DNA of 64,000 nt from Terriglobia bacterium (GTDB lineage: Bacteria > Acidobacteriota > Terriglobia > Bryobacterales > Bryobacteraceae), in NCBI GenBank assembly GCA_020073145.1, contig JAIQFS010000022.1, positions 1 to 64,000 on the forward strand. The letters are read 5' to 3'. The stretch's first letter is position 1, and each line of letters starts with the position of its first letter. The notes under the pieces are model-generated. The model had not been told where the DNA came from. It was given only the letters and a program-made list of their open reading frames with translations, and made no database searches. Below are positions 8,042 through 17,456 of this stretch, piece after piece. The translations under genes were made by a program, and so were the position numbers.

Positions 8042-9778
8042 CTACTTCTTGGAGGACGCGTCCTGCAGAAGAGTGCGAATCTCGGCCGCGGCTGCGGGGT
8101 CGACGCCCCTCCCTCCGGAGCCGACGCGCGCTCCGGCGCCAGCAGGAGCAGCACCGCCGGCTGCGCCTTGCGCGCCCGCCGCGGGAGTCGTCCCAGCGGC
8201 GGCAGGAGCCGCAATGTTGCCGGTTCCGGAGGGAGGCGCCGGAGCCCCTCCGCCGCGCGGGCCGCCGGCAGCGAGCAGATCGATCGGCTTGCGGCCGTTG
8301 GCGTCGACGATCGTGGGACTGGCTCCCTTGTCGAGCAGGAAGCGCACCATTTCGATTCTGCCCGCCTGCGCGGCCGCGTGGAGAGCCGTCATGCCTTCAT
8401 TGGAAGAGGGCGCGCGGGAGATCCGCATGGAGTAGGTTTTCGTGCCGGTGACTTGCGCATTCAGGTCGGCGCCGTGTTGCGCCATCACGTCCATGAGGGC
8501 CAGATTCGCCGCGCCGCCCGCGGTGGTGGAAGCCGCCAGACCCGTTCCGCGCCCGCCGGTTCCGATGCCGGCCGCCACCAGGAACGGGGTCAGCCCCATC
8601 GCGATGGTGTTGGGAGAGGCGCCCTTCGCCAGCAGAAGGCGAACCACTTCGAGATCGTTGCCGATGGTGGCGCGCATCAACGGCGTGCATCCCGTGTTCA
8701 GAAACTCTTCGATGAAGCGTCCGCTATTCCCGCCTCGGCTGGGGCGGTGCATATTGAGTCCCGGATCGGGATCGACGCCTGCCGCCAGGAGCGTGTTGAT
8801 GATGTCCATGGAGGAAACGGGCGGACGGCCAGTGCCGCGATCCGCAACCGGCGGCGCTCCGACGCGTCCACCGCGTCCCCGGCCTGCTCCACCGCCCAAG
8901 CCGGCGCTACTGCCGCCGTCCTTTCGATCGACGGCGATATAGAGGGCCGTGCGCCCCCACCAATCCCAAACATTAGGATTGGCCCCACGATCCAGCAGCA
9001 GTTTGGCGACGTCGTTATGATCGTTATCCAAGGCGATCATCAGCGGCGTCACGCCTTCCGGCGTCGGCAGATTCACGTCGGCGCCCGCTCCGATCAACGC
9101 CTCGACACACTCATAGCAGCCGCCGCGCGCCGCATACAACATCGCGGTCAGCCCGCCCACCGGACGATACTGCGCGCGGGGCTCCGAGGAAATCTGGCTC
9201 GGCCAGTCGTGGTACAGCGCCCGCGCCCCGACCTTGGCGTCTTTGGAAAGCAGCAGCTTGACCATCTCCCCGGCGTTTTTGGGAGCCGCGGCGGCCCACA
9301 TTAACGGCGTTTGATGATCCAGTTTTTCGACCGTATTCACATTGGCGCCGGCTTTGACCAGCATCTGGACGATGGGCAGTTCTCCCGTCTTGATCGCCAG
9401 CATCAATGCCGTCTCGCCGTCCGGATTGGCGCCCTCGGGGCCCGCGCCGGCGTCGAGCAACATCTTCACCATGGTCGCGTCGGCCAGCTTGACGGCCTCG
9501 GCCAGCGGCGTGGAACCGAAGTCGTTGGAAACGTCCACCTTCGCCTTCTTCGCAATCAGCGCCGAGAACAATTCATAGTCCACCCGGTAGACCGCCCAGT
9601 GGATCGGGCGGGTGCCGTCGGGTTGCGCCTCATTCACATCCGCGCCCGCGCGAATCCGCTCGAGCGCCGCCTTGCGGTTTCCGGATTCAATGAGACTGGC
9701 GAGAGAGTCCTTAGCCTGCGGCAGAAGCGGTGCAGCGGCACCAATCACACAGAAGACAGCGAGAACGAAACGTTTCAC
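8042..9778 (-). CDS. secreted ankyrin-repeat protein
   Basis: This 578-residue protein has a signal peptide (to about residue 21) and then roughly ten ankyrin repeats, visible as TPL/TAL...A...G....V..LL..GA units. They are interrupted by a Gly/Arg-rich insert near residues 285-305 and end in a Gly/Pro/Ala-rich tail. Ankyrin repeats bind proteins; export puts this one in the periplasm or outside. It is the last gene of the operon that starts at 14529: the metallo-hydrolase upstream ends 15 bp before it. The start is GTG at 9778 with GGGAGGG just upstream. The partner is not predictable, but the operon suggests the DUF1592/DUF1552 proteins. Confidence 0.85.
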   Translation of the reverse strand: MKRFVLAVFCVIGAAAPLLPQAKDSLASLIESGNRKAALERIRAGADVNEAQPDGTRPIHWAVYRVDYELFSALIAKKAKVDVSNDFGSTPLAEAVKLADATMVKMLLDAGAGPEGANPDGETALMLAIKTGELPIVQMLVKAGANVNTVEKLDHQTPLMWAAAAPKNAGEMVKLLLSKDAKVGARALYHDWPSQISSEPRAQYRPVGGLTAMLYAARGGCYECVEALIGAGADVNLPTPEGVTPLMIALDNDHNDVAKLLLDRGANPNVWDWWGRTALYIAVDRKDGGSSAGLGGGAGRGRGGRVGAPPVADRGTGRPPVSSMDIINTLLAAGVDPDPGLNMHRPSRGGNSGRFIEEFLNTGCTPLMRATIGNDLEVVRLLLAKGASPNTIAMGLTPFLVAAGIGTGGRGTGLAASTTAGGAANLALMDVMAQHGADLNAQVTGTKTYSMRISRAPSSNEGMTALHAAAQAGRIEMVRFLLDKGASPTIVDANGRKPIDLLAAGGPRGGGAPAPPSGTGNIAAPAAAGTTPAAGAQGAAGGAAPAGAGARVGSGGRGVDPAAAAEIRTLLQDASSKK

Positions 9779-9793
9779 TCAACCCTCCCACAG

Positions 9794-10723
9794 CTACACG
9801 ACATTGGGGTCCAGCTTGTCATGGTGCGCCCAAAGGCCCTTGGCTGCGTCGTACAGGAATTTCTCCGGATCTTTCCACGTCCGGGCCAAGCCCTTCAGAA
9901 CGCCCTCTTCCAACATGTCCTTGGGGCCGTCGCCTTCCCGAACCTGTTTGAACAGGCGGGCCCGAACCTCTTCCATCATGTCGCGTTCGGCCTTGAATTC
10001 GGCTCGCGTCATGACGGGACCATAGGCGGGCACAATCCGGGTCTGGTCATTGCCGAGATGGAGCACGATATCCATGGCGTCCACGCGGCCGCCGATCCAC
10101 GCGCCGGTGAAATAATCGAGCGCCGGATCGCGCACGGGGGATGCGGCGTCGCCGACGGCCAGAACATTCGCCTCCTTGAAGAAGACGTAAATGTCGCCGC
10201 TGGTGTGGGCCAGGGGCAGGTAGCCGTAGTCGATCTGTTCGCCGCCCGCTTGCAAGGAACCGGTCGTCGCAAACGTCTCGGCCGGGCGCGCCGCCTTGGG
10301 ACGCGCCTTCTCATACCGTTGTTCGGCCTCCACCCAGTAATCGGACGACATCCACTGGAGGGTGCGTTGGTGCGCGATGATTTTGGCCCCGGCCGCCGCG
10401 AACAGTTCGTTGTTGCCCGTCTGGTCGAGGTGATAGTGCGTATTGAAGAGCGTCCGCACGTTGGAGGCGCCGGCCCCATTCTGGAGCGCCGCGGTCACCC
10501 GGTCGCCGGATTTCGGCGCGCCGCTGTCCACCAGCACCAGCCCGTCGCCGGCGGAGAACGCCACCACATTGCTGCCGCCTCCATCCACCACGGCGAGCTT
10601 GTCAGTCAGGCGGCGCACGCCGCCCGCGGCTTCCTGCCCGCGAATCCGCGGCGACGCCCATAGGGCGAGCGCGCCCGCCGCGGCGCTTTTCAAAAGTTCT
10701 CTGCGATCCACTCGGCCCTTCAT
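9794..10723 (-). CDS. exported metallo-beta-lactamase-fold hydrolase with altered metal motif
   Basis: This 309-residue protein has a leader that may be Tat-type (RRELLKSAAAGALALWAS) and an MBL fold: DGLVLVDSGAP, THYHLDQTGNNELF, AHTSGDIYVFF and a late VPAYGPV segment. The usual HxHxDH metal motif reads HYHLDQ here, so the last histidine is glutamine. That would alter or remove one metal site. The substrate is unknown. The start codon lies 2 bp after the DUF1552 stop (TAGGGATG), so translation of the two is probably coupled. It sits third in the operon 14529 to 8042. Confidence 0.82.
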   Translation of the reverse strand: MKGRVDRRELLKSAAAGALALWASPRIRGQEAAGGVRRLTDKLAVVDGGGSNVVAFSAGDGLVLVDSGAPKSGDRVTAALQNGAGASNVRTLFNTHYHLDQTGNNELFAAAGAKIIAHQRTLQWMSSDYWVEAEQRYEKARPKAARPAETFATTGSLQAGGEQIDYGYLPLAHTSGDIYVFFKEANVLAVGDAASPVRDPALDYFTGAWIGGRVDAMDIVLHLGNDQTRIVPAYGPVMTRAEFKAERDMMEEVRARLFKQVREGDGPKDMLEEGVLKGLARTWKDPEKFLYDAAKGLWAHHDKLDPNVV

Positions 10724-10725
10724 CC

Positions 10726-12063
10726 CTAGATTTCCGCGATCGTGCCCGTGCTGTCGCCGAACTTATCGCGCTGCAACCCGACCTTCTGCAGGAGGGTCAG
10801 GTGGAGGTTGGCGATCGGCGTGCGCTCCGGCAGCACCACGTGTTGGCCACCCAGCTTCATCCTGCCGATGCCGCCGCCCACCACGATGTTCGGTTCCGGA
10901 TAGTTGTTGTGCAAGTCGCTGTTGCTCATGTTCGACCCGTACATCAGGATCGAGTGGTCGAGCAGGCTGCCTTGCCCGTCCGGCGTCTCGGCCAGCTTCT
11001 TCACGAATTCCGCGAACTTCTCGACGTGCCAGCTCTGGATCTTGACCAGCTTGTTGAGTCTCTCGATATCGTTGGCGTGGTGGGAGACGGGGTGGAACGA
11101 ATCCGGAACCCCAATGTGGTTGTAGGTCCGGTTGGTGCCTTCCGCCACCATGATGTAGGTGGCCACCCGGGTGATATCGGCCTGATAAGCCAGGGCCAGA
11201 AGGTCGAACATGATCTTCACCTGGTCCTCGAATTTGTCCAGGGGCCCGACCGGGGCATCGGGAATCTTGAGGGCGGAGAGATCGTGCGCGCCCGCCATTT
11301 GGGTGCGCCGTTCGATCTCGCGAACGCTGTCCAGATAGCCGTCGAGTACCGTACGGTCGCTGCTACCCACTTCGCTCTTGAGCTTCTTGGTCCGGTCCAG
11401 GATCAGATCGAGCAGGCTGTTGGTCTGGTGGCTGATCGACGTGCGTTCCTGCGTGGTGTCGCCTTCCCCGAAGAGTTCCAGGAAGACTTTCCGCGGATTG
11501 TACTCCATGGGCAGCGGCGATTCCGCATCGCGAAACGAGAGCGTCGTATACGAGCCGCCGCCGCCCGCCGCCACCTGCACGGTGGTCTCGGCGGCCAGTT
11601 CCAGCGAGGGCATTGGCGTGTCCTGGCTGATGAACTTCGCCATCACCTGGTCGAGCGTCGTGGCCATATGGGCCTTTGGGCCGCCGGTGTCGGGACGCGT
11701 GGCGCTGAGCCAGGTTGCGGGAGTGAACGTATGCACCGATCCCGCCGTGGCGGCGTTCTCCAGATTGCCGAACGACGACAGGTACTTCTTGTACGGCTCG
11801 AGCGAGGAGAGAATCGGGCTGAGCTTAAAATTCGCGCCCGAGCCGCTGGGCGTCCAGTGGTCCATGGAGGGACCATGCGACGTGTTGCCCATGATGGCGC
11901 CGTGCGGAAGATAGAAGAAGCCCGCCCGCAGCTTGGGAACCGCGGCTGTTTGAGACTGAGCCGTGGCGGCGGGCACCATGGCATCCAGAAACGGCAGTGC
12001 CAGACTCACGCCGGCCCCTTTCAGTACCGTCCTGCGGGCAAGGTGTTTCTTCGTAAGGAACAT
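10726..12063 (-). CDS. DUF1552 domain protein
   Basis: This 445-residue protein carries a twin-arginine-type leader (ARRTVLKGAGVSLALPFLDA) and the body of a DUF1552 protein. That family is usually paired with DUF1592-type cytochromes in Planctomycetes and Acidobacteria. Seen motifs include FYLPHGAIMG, SVHTFTPATWLS and LLDHSILMYGSNMSNSDLHN, which recalls alkaline-phosphatase-superfamily folds. The biochemical role is unknown, and export by Tat suggests a folded or cofactor-containing protein. AAAGGAG sits 6 nt upstream of the ATG. It follows the DUF1592 gene by 24 bp and precedes the metallo-hydrolase by 2 bp. Confidence 0.88.
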   Translation of the reverse strand: MFLTKKHLARRTVLKGAGVSLALPFLDAMVPAATAQSQTAAVPKLRAGFFYLPHGAIMGNTSHGPSMDHWTPSGSGANFKLSPILSSLEPYKKYLSSFGNLENAATAGSVHTFTPATWLSATRPDTGGPKAHMATTLDQVMAKFISQDTPMPSLELAAETTVQVAAGGGGSYTTLSFRDAESPLPMEYNPRKVFLELFGEGDTTQERTSISHQTNSLLDLILDRTKKLKSEVGSSDRTVLDGYLDSVREIERRTQMAGAHDLSALKIPDAPVGPLDKFEDQVKIMFDLLALAYQADITRVATYIMVAEGTNRTYNHIGVPDSFHPVSHHANDIERLNKLVKIQSWHVEKFAEFVKKLAETPDGQGSLLDHSILMYGSNMSNSDLHNNYPEPNIVVGGGIGRMKLGGQHVVLPERTPIANLHLTLLQKVGLQRDKFGDSTGTIAEI

Positions 12064-12087
12064 GGTTTCTCCTTTGCAGACCCACTC

Positions 12088-14529
12088 TTATCGTTGGGCC
12101 GCCACCGTGACTCCGTCTGGTTTCGGCGCGGCTGCCGGACCTTGTTTCCGGAACGCATCGGAATTCACAATTCCCAACACCAGCGACGAAAACTTGTAAT
12201 TGTCTTTCGCGGCCGCGCGCACAATCGCGCGCACTTGCGGCATGTCGAAGTACTCCAACTGCTGGTTGACGGCGTACGTCATCAGCTTCTCCGTCACCGC
12301 CTCGGCGAACTCCGCGGGCCGCCCGGCCAGTTGCGCCCGGAGTTCCACGGGACCATTGATCGCTACGCCATTGGGCAGCACCGTGCTGGCATCGATCGGC
12401 GCGTGCGCCTCGCGGTCGCTGGTCCGCCACTCTCCGATGGCGTCGAAGTTTTCCAGAGCCAGCCCGGTGGGATCAATGACGCCGTGGCACTGGTTGCAAC
12501 TCGCCTTGTTGCGGTGTTGTTCCAGCCGCGCCCGGACCGTCTTCGGCGCCTCGCCCGCCTTTTGCGACAGATCGGTGGCGGTGTTCGGCGGAGGCGGTGA
12601 CGGCGGCGTGCCCATCAGCTTGTCGAGCACCCACTGGCCTCGCAACACCGGAGACGTGCGGTCCCCATACGACGTCCGCAACAGCACCGCGGCCTTGCCC
12701 AGCAGGCCCGCCCGCTCCTTCCCGGCCAGGGTGACCTCGCGGAACTGGGAGCCGATCACTCCGTCAATCCCGTAGTGGCGGGCCAGCCGGTCGTTCAGAA
12801 ACGTGTGGTTGTCGGTCAGCAGGTCCAGCACGCTCCGGTCCTGCAGAAGAATGCTGCTGATGAAATCTTCGGCTTCGTCTGAAAAATCGTGACGCAATTG
12901 TTCGTTGAATCCCCGGAACAAAGCCGGGTCGGGTTGCACGGAATCGAGCGTGTCGAGGTTCAGCCACTTCATCGCAAAGCTGGTGACCAGGCTGGAGGCT
13001 TTGGGATCCGCCAGCATGCGCCGCACCTGCTTCTCCAGGGCTCCGGGTTTGCTCAGCCCGCTCGCCGCCGCCAGTTTCAGCAGTTCGTCGTCGGGACCGG
13101 TATTCCACAAGAAGAAGGAGATGCGGGAGGCCAATTCCAGATCGGTGAGGGCGAACTCGGTATTGGGAGCGGCGCCCTTGGGTCCGCGAATCCCGCGATA
13201 CAGAAAGTCGGGGCTAGCCAGCACCGCCGCCACCACCTGCTCGATTCCCTGATCGAAGGTCCCACCGTTCTCACGGCCGGCCGCATAGAACGGCATCAGT
13301 TGGGATACGTCGTCGGCGGTGACCGGCCGGCGGAACGCGCGGCGCGCCAGACTCTCCGTAATCTGCTTGGCGCAGGCGGCGTCCCCGGTCTTCTTGGGGT
13401 CGCAGACAAAGATCAGTGCGCGGCTGGCCGTTCGCGAAATCCCGGTCGGGTTGAACGGGCCGGTTATTTCGATTCCGTCTGCCAAGCGCGCCATCCGGCC
13501 GTTCCCATTGCCGAAGCCGAGCGGCCCAATGCCGCCGAAACCGTTCGCGACATTCTCATCCGACTCCACGTGCGCGCGGTCGATGAACGTCACCACCACG
13601 TCCCGCACGCCGGCTTGCACCTGAACCGGAATCTTCATAAAGCGGTTCATGATCTCGGCGCGCCCTTCGGCGGCCTTGCGGTTCGCCAGAGCCAGATCCT
13701 CCGGCCCGCCGATCGGCTGCCGGAACACAATCTTGCCGTCGATCATAATGACCAGCGTGGTTTCATTCTCCACCTGACCGGTGTACAGCCCCACCCCCAG
13801 GTCGTCGACATTGATCCGATACAACCCGTCGGCGGTGAAATTGTGCTTGAATCGAACCCCGCCGCGCGTGCCCGGTGGCAGCGGCAGTTCAGCGTTTTGG
13901 TTCGCCGCGATCAGATATTTGACATTCGAAACCCGAGGATTGGGATCGCCCACCGCGAGCGTCGCAATGTGCCGGGCGGCGCTCACGTACTGGTCCAGGA
14001 ACGCGGGCGAGACGCTCAACGCGGCGGCAATGTTGTCAAAGCCATCCACCTTGATGTCCTGTGGCAGGATGTCGGCCTTCACATCCACGCCGATCAGAGA
14101 TTTCACTTCCGCGATGTATTCCGTGCGGTTCAGACGTTCGATCGGCACGTAACCCGCCGTGGGACCTGTGGGATGCGTGTCGAGGGTGTTTTCCATCCAG
14201 GTCACGAACGAATCCACATCCTTCTGCGGCGGCTGGGGATTGCCGGGCGGCGGCATCAAATGCCCGCGCAGTTTGCGCAAGGCTTTCTCCCAGATTTCCG
14301 CGTCATTCGCCGGGGCTTGAAGGTTCAGCCCGTCCAGCGCCAGACCACCGACTTTCGCGCGCGTGTTGTGGCAACCCACGCAGTAGGTGTGCAGCATCGC
14401 GCCATGGGGATCGGTCCCGGCCGTGGCAACCGCGCTTCCGGTGGCCGACTGGCCCACGGCACTGTGTGGCAAAAAGGCCACGGAGGCCGTCAGAACCGCC
14501 GGAACACCCACCCAAAGGAAGCGTTTCAT
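12088..14529 (-). CDS. DUF1592-type multidomain cytochrome c protein
   Basis: This 813-residue exported protein matches the DUF1587/DUF1592/DUF1588/DUF1585 architecture known from Planctomycetes and Acidobacteria. After a signal peptide there is a haem motif CVGCH near residue 52, followed by GLALDGLN. DUF1587-type sequence (VPIERLNRTEY) comes near residue 120. The DUF1592 core covers about residues 380-530, then the DUF1588 segment with KASCNQCHGVIDPTGLALENFD near residue 675. The second CxxCH is the usual feature of that domain. The function is unproven; electron transfer or an envelope redox role is likely. It is the first gene of a four-gene operon. The ATG at 14529 is preferred to one three codons upstream because MKRFLWVG begins a normal signal peptide. 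Confidence 0.9.
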   Translation of the reverse strand: MKRFLWVGVPAVLTASVAFLPHSAVGQSATGSAVATAGTDPHGAMLHTYCVGCHNTRAKVGGLALDGLNLQAPANDAEIWEKALRKLRGHLMPPPGNPQPPQKDVDSFVTWMENTLDTHPTGPTAGYVPIERLNRTEYIAEVKSLIGVDVKADILPQDIKVDGFDNIAAALSVSPAFLDQYVSAARHIATLAVGDPNPRVSNVKYLIAANQNAELPLPPGTRGGVRFKHNFTADGLYRINVDDLGVGLYTGQVENETTLVIMIDGKIVFRQPIGGPEDLALANRKAAEGRAEIMNRFMKIPVQVQAGVRDVVVTFIDRAHVESDENVANGFGGIGPLGFGNGNGRMARLADGIEITGPFNPTGISRTASRALIFVCDPKKTGDAACAKQITESLARRAFRRPVTADDVSQLMPFYAAGRENGGTFDQGIEQVVAAVLASPDFLYRGIRGPKGAAPNTEFALTDLELASRISFFLWNTGPDDELLKLAAASGLSKPGALEKQVRRMLADPKASSLVTSFAMKWLNLDTLDSVQPDPALFRGFNEQLRHDFSDEAEDFISSILLQDRSVLDLLTDNHTFLNDRLARHYGIDGVIGSQFREVTLAGKERAGLLGKAAVLLRTSYGDRTSPVLRGQWVLDKLMGTPPSPPPPNTATDLSQKAGEAPKTVRARLEQHRNKASCNQCHGVIDPTGLALENFDAIGEWRTSDREAHAPIDASTVLPNGVAINGPVELRAQLAGRPAEFAEAVTEKLMTYAVNQQLEYFDMPQVRAIVRAAAKDNYKFSSLVLGIVNSDAFRKQGPAAAPKPDGVTVAAQR

Positions 14530-14868
14530 AGATTGCAACCTATCGCTGGATCAACGATTTGCCGTCGAATGGTCATCATCGGGGGCCCAATTATTTTATC
14601 GCAGAAATATCCCACATGCGGAAAGCGGCCGAATGTCACGACGTGGAACCCGGCATCTCAGGTTACGCCGAAGTCAGGCGACTGCAACACGTTTGGGGTT
14701 GGCCGCAGGGACCCGTGCCGACGCTTGGCTCCCCGGCGCCGGCCGAATTCCGGCAAACCATTGCTGGATCAACGGCTTACAAGAGAATGGGCCAATTGCG
14801 CCGGACGAAGCTCCGGGGCCGCCACCCCGGGTTTCCCGAGGCAGCGGCTGGGGAGGACCGATTCGTCT
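14530..14868. other. upstream region of the DUF1592 operon
   Basis: No gene is evident in these 339 bp. A TAAAAT box on the minus strand (14593-14598) could be the -10 element of the operon starting at 14529, leaving a leader of about 60 nt. The 12-mer GCTGGATCAACG occurs twice in direct orientation, at 14545-14556 and 14763-14774, each time followed by a GGSCCAATT-like string. This suggests a duplicated extragenic element. Confidence 0.35.
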
Positions 14869-16335
14869 CTATTTCCCCATGGCTTTCCACACATCGGACT
14901 TGTGCTGGGGAGCCGCGGAGGTGTGCACGTTGATGTACCGGTCGAAGTCCAGATTGAGCTTTTCCAGAATCGGGAACAGCGCTTTCACGTGATCGTTCGC
15001 CGGTTCTCCCGGATTCACCGAGAAGTCTCCCTGGAACAGAATCTTCTCCTTGGGAATGTACGCGATCATCAACCCGTTGGAGTGAGGGACCGGCCACGTA
15101 TGATAGAACTCCACCGTGCGCGTTCCATCCGAATAGACCTTCTTTTCCGCGACCGCTTCGATTTTGGCTTTCTTCGGATTCTTGGCCAGAACATCGTCCA
15201 GCAGAGTGCGCGGAGTATTGAGCGCCTTCCCGAGAAACTCCTCATTGTTCTTCTGCGTGATGATGATGGCCCCCTCCGCCACCAACGCGGGCAGGCCGCC
15301 GGTGTGATCGGAGTGGGGGTGGGTGTTCATGACGTACCGGATCGGCTTGTTGGGGATGAGCTTTTTGGTTTCCGCGACGTAGGCGACCCCGCGGGCCACG
15401 GATTGTCCGGCCTCCAGCATCATGACGTAATCCTTGAATTCCACAATCACGGAATCATAGCTGCCGGGGCCGGTGGTGAGCCGGTACACGCCGTCGCCCA
15501 GTTTCTCCGAAGTGACTGTCAGAGGCGCGGGAGCCCGAGGTGGTCCGCCACCCGCGCCACCGCGGCCGGGGGGCGCGGAGACCAGGGTCGCGGCGTCCGG
15601 AGGATTCGCTTTTGCCGCGGTGATCGTCGCTTCGAAGAAAGGCCATCCGCCGCGGGTCTGCACGATTTTCGCCGGAGCCTTCACGCCGCCGAAATCCTTC
15701 CAGTCGGTGTAGGTAGCAAGAATGCGCATGTCGCCCATGATGTTCTCGCCCAGCCACGTTTCGACGTGTTCCACCAGGTTGTCTTTGCCGATATAGCCGT
15801 TGATCTTGTAGGAAGCGCCGGAAGCAGCTTTGACGGCGGGCATCCAGGTCAGCATGGTGTAGCTCTTCCCGTTCACCTTGCCTTTGCTCACGGTGGCATT
15901 GTTGGCGGCCGCGCCCTTTAGAAAACCCCACGGAGTGAGATAGAACTCCAGGGAGTTGGCCCAGGGCTGCGAGACATCCGCTTGCTGCGGTGTGACCCCC
16001 TGGAAATAGGTTCCCGGCGCTACCGCGGTTGAGCCGCCGGCCCCGATGTTGTTCGTCGCTCCCGTGGCACGCGACAGGGGGGCCGCGAGATCGATCACGC
16101 GGACGTAGTTGTTGATCGGCCGCATCGGATCGTGCGTTCCGCGGCACTGCATATCGGTGGAGTTGGCCCCGCACTGCTGGAAGGCCACATCCTTGGCCGA
16201 TCCCGAATACGTGATGGATTGCAGATCGCCCAATGCCTTTTGCGCATTGGCGATCACGGTTTTTGCATCCTGCGCCAGGGCGCTCCCACACAGGAACGCG
16301 AGGCAGGCTACGGCGACAACAAGTTTCTTCAACAC
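14869..16335 (-). CDS. secreted metallo-beta-lactamase-fold hydrolase, two-domain
   Basis: This 488-residue protein has a signal peptide (LKKLVVAVACLAFLCGSALA) and an N-terminal half of about 240 residues that looks like a beta-rich, lipoprotein-carrier-like domain. The C-terminal MBL domain has the full metal motif NTHPHSDHTGG near residue 340 and later HTWPVPHSNGLMIAY and FQGDFSVN. A proline/glycine-rich linker joins the two. The substrate is unknown; such fusions are common in soil bacteria. The start is taken as GTG at 16335 because AGGAG lies 6 nt before it and the signal peptide begins there; an upstream in-frame ATG at 16389 would add a non-signal extension. Confidence 0.82.
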   Translation of the reverse strand: MLKKLVVAVACLAFLCGSALAQDAKTVIANAQKALGDLQSITYSGSAKDVAFQQCGANSTDMQCRGTHDPMRPINNYVRVIDLAAPLSRATGATNNIGAGGSTAVAPGTYFQGVTPQQADVSQPWANSLEFYLTPWGFLKGAAANNATVSKGKVNGKSYTMLTWMPAVKAASGASYKINGYIGKDNLVEHVETWLGENIMGDMRILATYTDWKDFGGVKAPAKIVQTRGGWPFFEATITAAKANPPDAATLVSAPPGRGGAGGGPPRAPAPLTVTSEKLGDGVYRLTTGPGSYDSVIVEFKDYVMMLEAGQSVARGVAYVAETKKLIPNKPIRYVMNTHPHSDHTGGLPALVAEGAIIITQKNNEEFLGKALNTPRTLLDDVLAKNPKKAKIEAVAEKKVYSDGTRTVEFYHTWPVPHSNGLMIAYIPKEKILFQGDFSVNPGEPANDHVKALFPILEKLNLDFDRYINVHTSAAPQHKSDVWKAMGK

Positions 16336-16374
16336 AGATTCTCCTGATTGATCGGTAGAACTCACCCGTCTCGA

Positions 16375-16385
16375 ATATTCTATAT
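16375..16385 (-). promoter_or_regulatory. possible -10 region
   Basis: The string GATATAGAATAT lies about 40 nt before the start of the gene at 14869-16335. The same string occurs before the dienelactone-hydrolase gene (29576-29587). TATAGAAT would serve as the -10 element. Confidence 0.3.
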
Positions 16386-16446
16386 CCACTCGGTCTCGCG
16401 TGGGTCTGCGGCGTAGGCTGAAAACGCCCGACGGATCCTCACGCGC

Positions 16447-17376
16447 TTACTTCACCACCTGGATGAGCAAATCATCCGGGGCGCGCAGAATGGCCGCGCG
16501 TAGCCCCGCTGGGGGCAGCGTCTGGATTGCGCCGCCTGCCGAAACCACCTTGGTTTGCGACTGCTGCAAGGCCTGGACCGCCGCATCGACGTCGGAAACC
16601 ATCAAGCGCAGCACGGCCGCTCCTGGATCGTGCGGACGAACGGCTGTGTCCGCCGCCCTGCCCTTGGCCGTCACCAGCCAGATTTCAAAGCCTCCCGGAA
16701 GCGTCACAATCGCGGCGCCTCGGTCGTTCAGGAGGACGTCCTCAATCGGGCGGCACGCCGGCGCGCGCGTTTCCGCCTGCAGTCCCAAGGCCGCGAACGG
16801 TCCTTTCGCGATTGCGTCGCCGCTGACCAGATAGCCGAACCGTATTCCGGTGAAATTCGCTTTTGCCGGCGGAGAACCGGCAGCCGGCCCGCGTTCCACG
16901 ATCATCACAGCAAAGCCATCGGGATCGGCCGCCACCAGTCCGCGCCCGTCACAAGCCTTTTTCACATTCACCAGCATCGGCGCTTTGGCGGTTTTCAACC
17001 GTTCCTGAACGGGCGCCAAATCCGCGTCTGTGATCATCAAAACCGACGTTCCGGCCGCCCCCCATGGCCGCCTTACCGGCTGGCGATCCACGCCTTGAAA
17101 TTCGACCATCTCCACCCGCATCGGCGAGCCCGGGATTTGCGCGCTGGCTACGCGAAATTTGCCCCCCGCCGCATCGTACATGTTCAGCACGCCTTCGGTG
17201 GATTGCCAATCGCCCGGCGGACGCTGCAACTCCATGCCCAGTACATCGCGATAGAAATGCACGGAGCGATCCAGGTCGCCGACGTCGTGAATAAAATTCC
17301 CGACGTTGTTGACCAAGCGGCCTTGCGGGAAGGCGCTTCCGCCAACGGCCAATATCAGGACCAGTTTCCAAGTCAT
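16447..17376 (-). CDS. secreted VOC (glyoxalase-fold) protein with two modules
   Basis: This 309-residue protein has a short signal peptide (to about residue 18) and two vicinal-oxygen-chelate modules. The first is clear: NFIHDVGDLDRSVHFYRDVLGMEL, ending in DPDGFAVMIVE. The second (about residues 170-309) is more diverged but ends with LRAAILRAPDDLLIQVV. Two modules make one complete metal site in glyoxalases and extradiol dioxygenases. Secretion is unusual for enzymes of this fold but recurs in the protein at 19011-19469. The substrate is unknown. It is divergent from the secreted paralogue at 17457. Confidence 0.78.
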   Translation of the reverse strand: MTWKLVLILAVGGSAFPQGRLVNNVGNFIHDVGDLDRSVHFYRDVLGMELQRPPGDWQSTEGVLNMYDAAGGKFRVASAQIPGSPMRVEMVEFQGVDRQPVRRPWGAAGTSVLMITDADLAPVQERLKTAKAPMLVNVKKACDGRGLVAADPDGFAVMIVERGPAAGSPPAKANFTGIRFGYLVSGDAIAKGPFAALGLQAETRAPACRPIEDVLLNDRGAAIVTLPGGFEIWLVTAKGRAADTAVRPHDPGAAVLRLMVSDVDAAVQALQQSQTKVVSAGGAIQTLPPAGLRAAILRAPDDLLIQVVK

Positions 17377-17382
17377 CGGAGG

Positions 17383-17388
17383 ATTCTA
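17383..17388 (-). promoter_or_regulatory. -10-like box of a probable leaderless promoter
   Basis: TAGAAT lies 6 nt before the ATG at 17376. The intervening bases CCTCCG cannot act as a ribosome-binding site in this orientation. Confidence 0.4.
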
Positions 17389-17444
17389 CCAACTCGGCAG
17401 GTGTAAGCGCGGCGGTCGCCCCTCACAAGCGGCGTGGATTGATG

Positions 17445-17450
17445 TATCCT
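17445..17450 (+). promoter_or_regulatory. -10-like box shared with paralogue 1
   Basis: TATCCT lies 6 nt before the ATG at 17457, in the same context (TTGATG before it, CCCAATGCCG after it) as upstream of the gene at 657-1520. Confidence 0.4.
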
Positions 17451-17456
17451 GGCCCA

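Noticed and set aside
12889-15921. A 1010-codon open frame on the plus strand
   Set aside because: It is antisense to the DUF1592 gene and the metallo-hydrolase gene and has no protein-like motifs.
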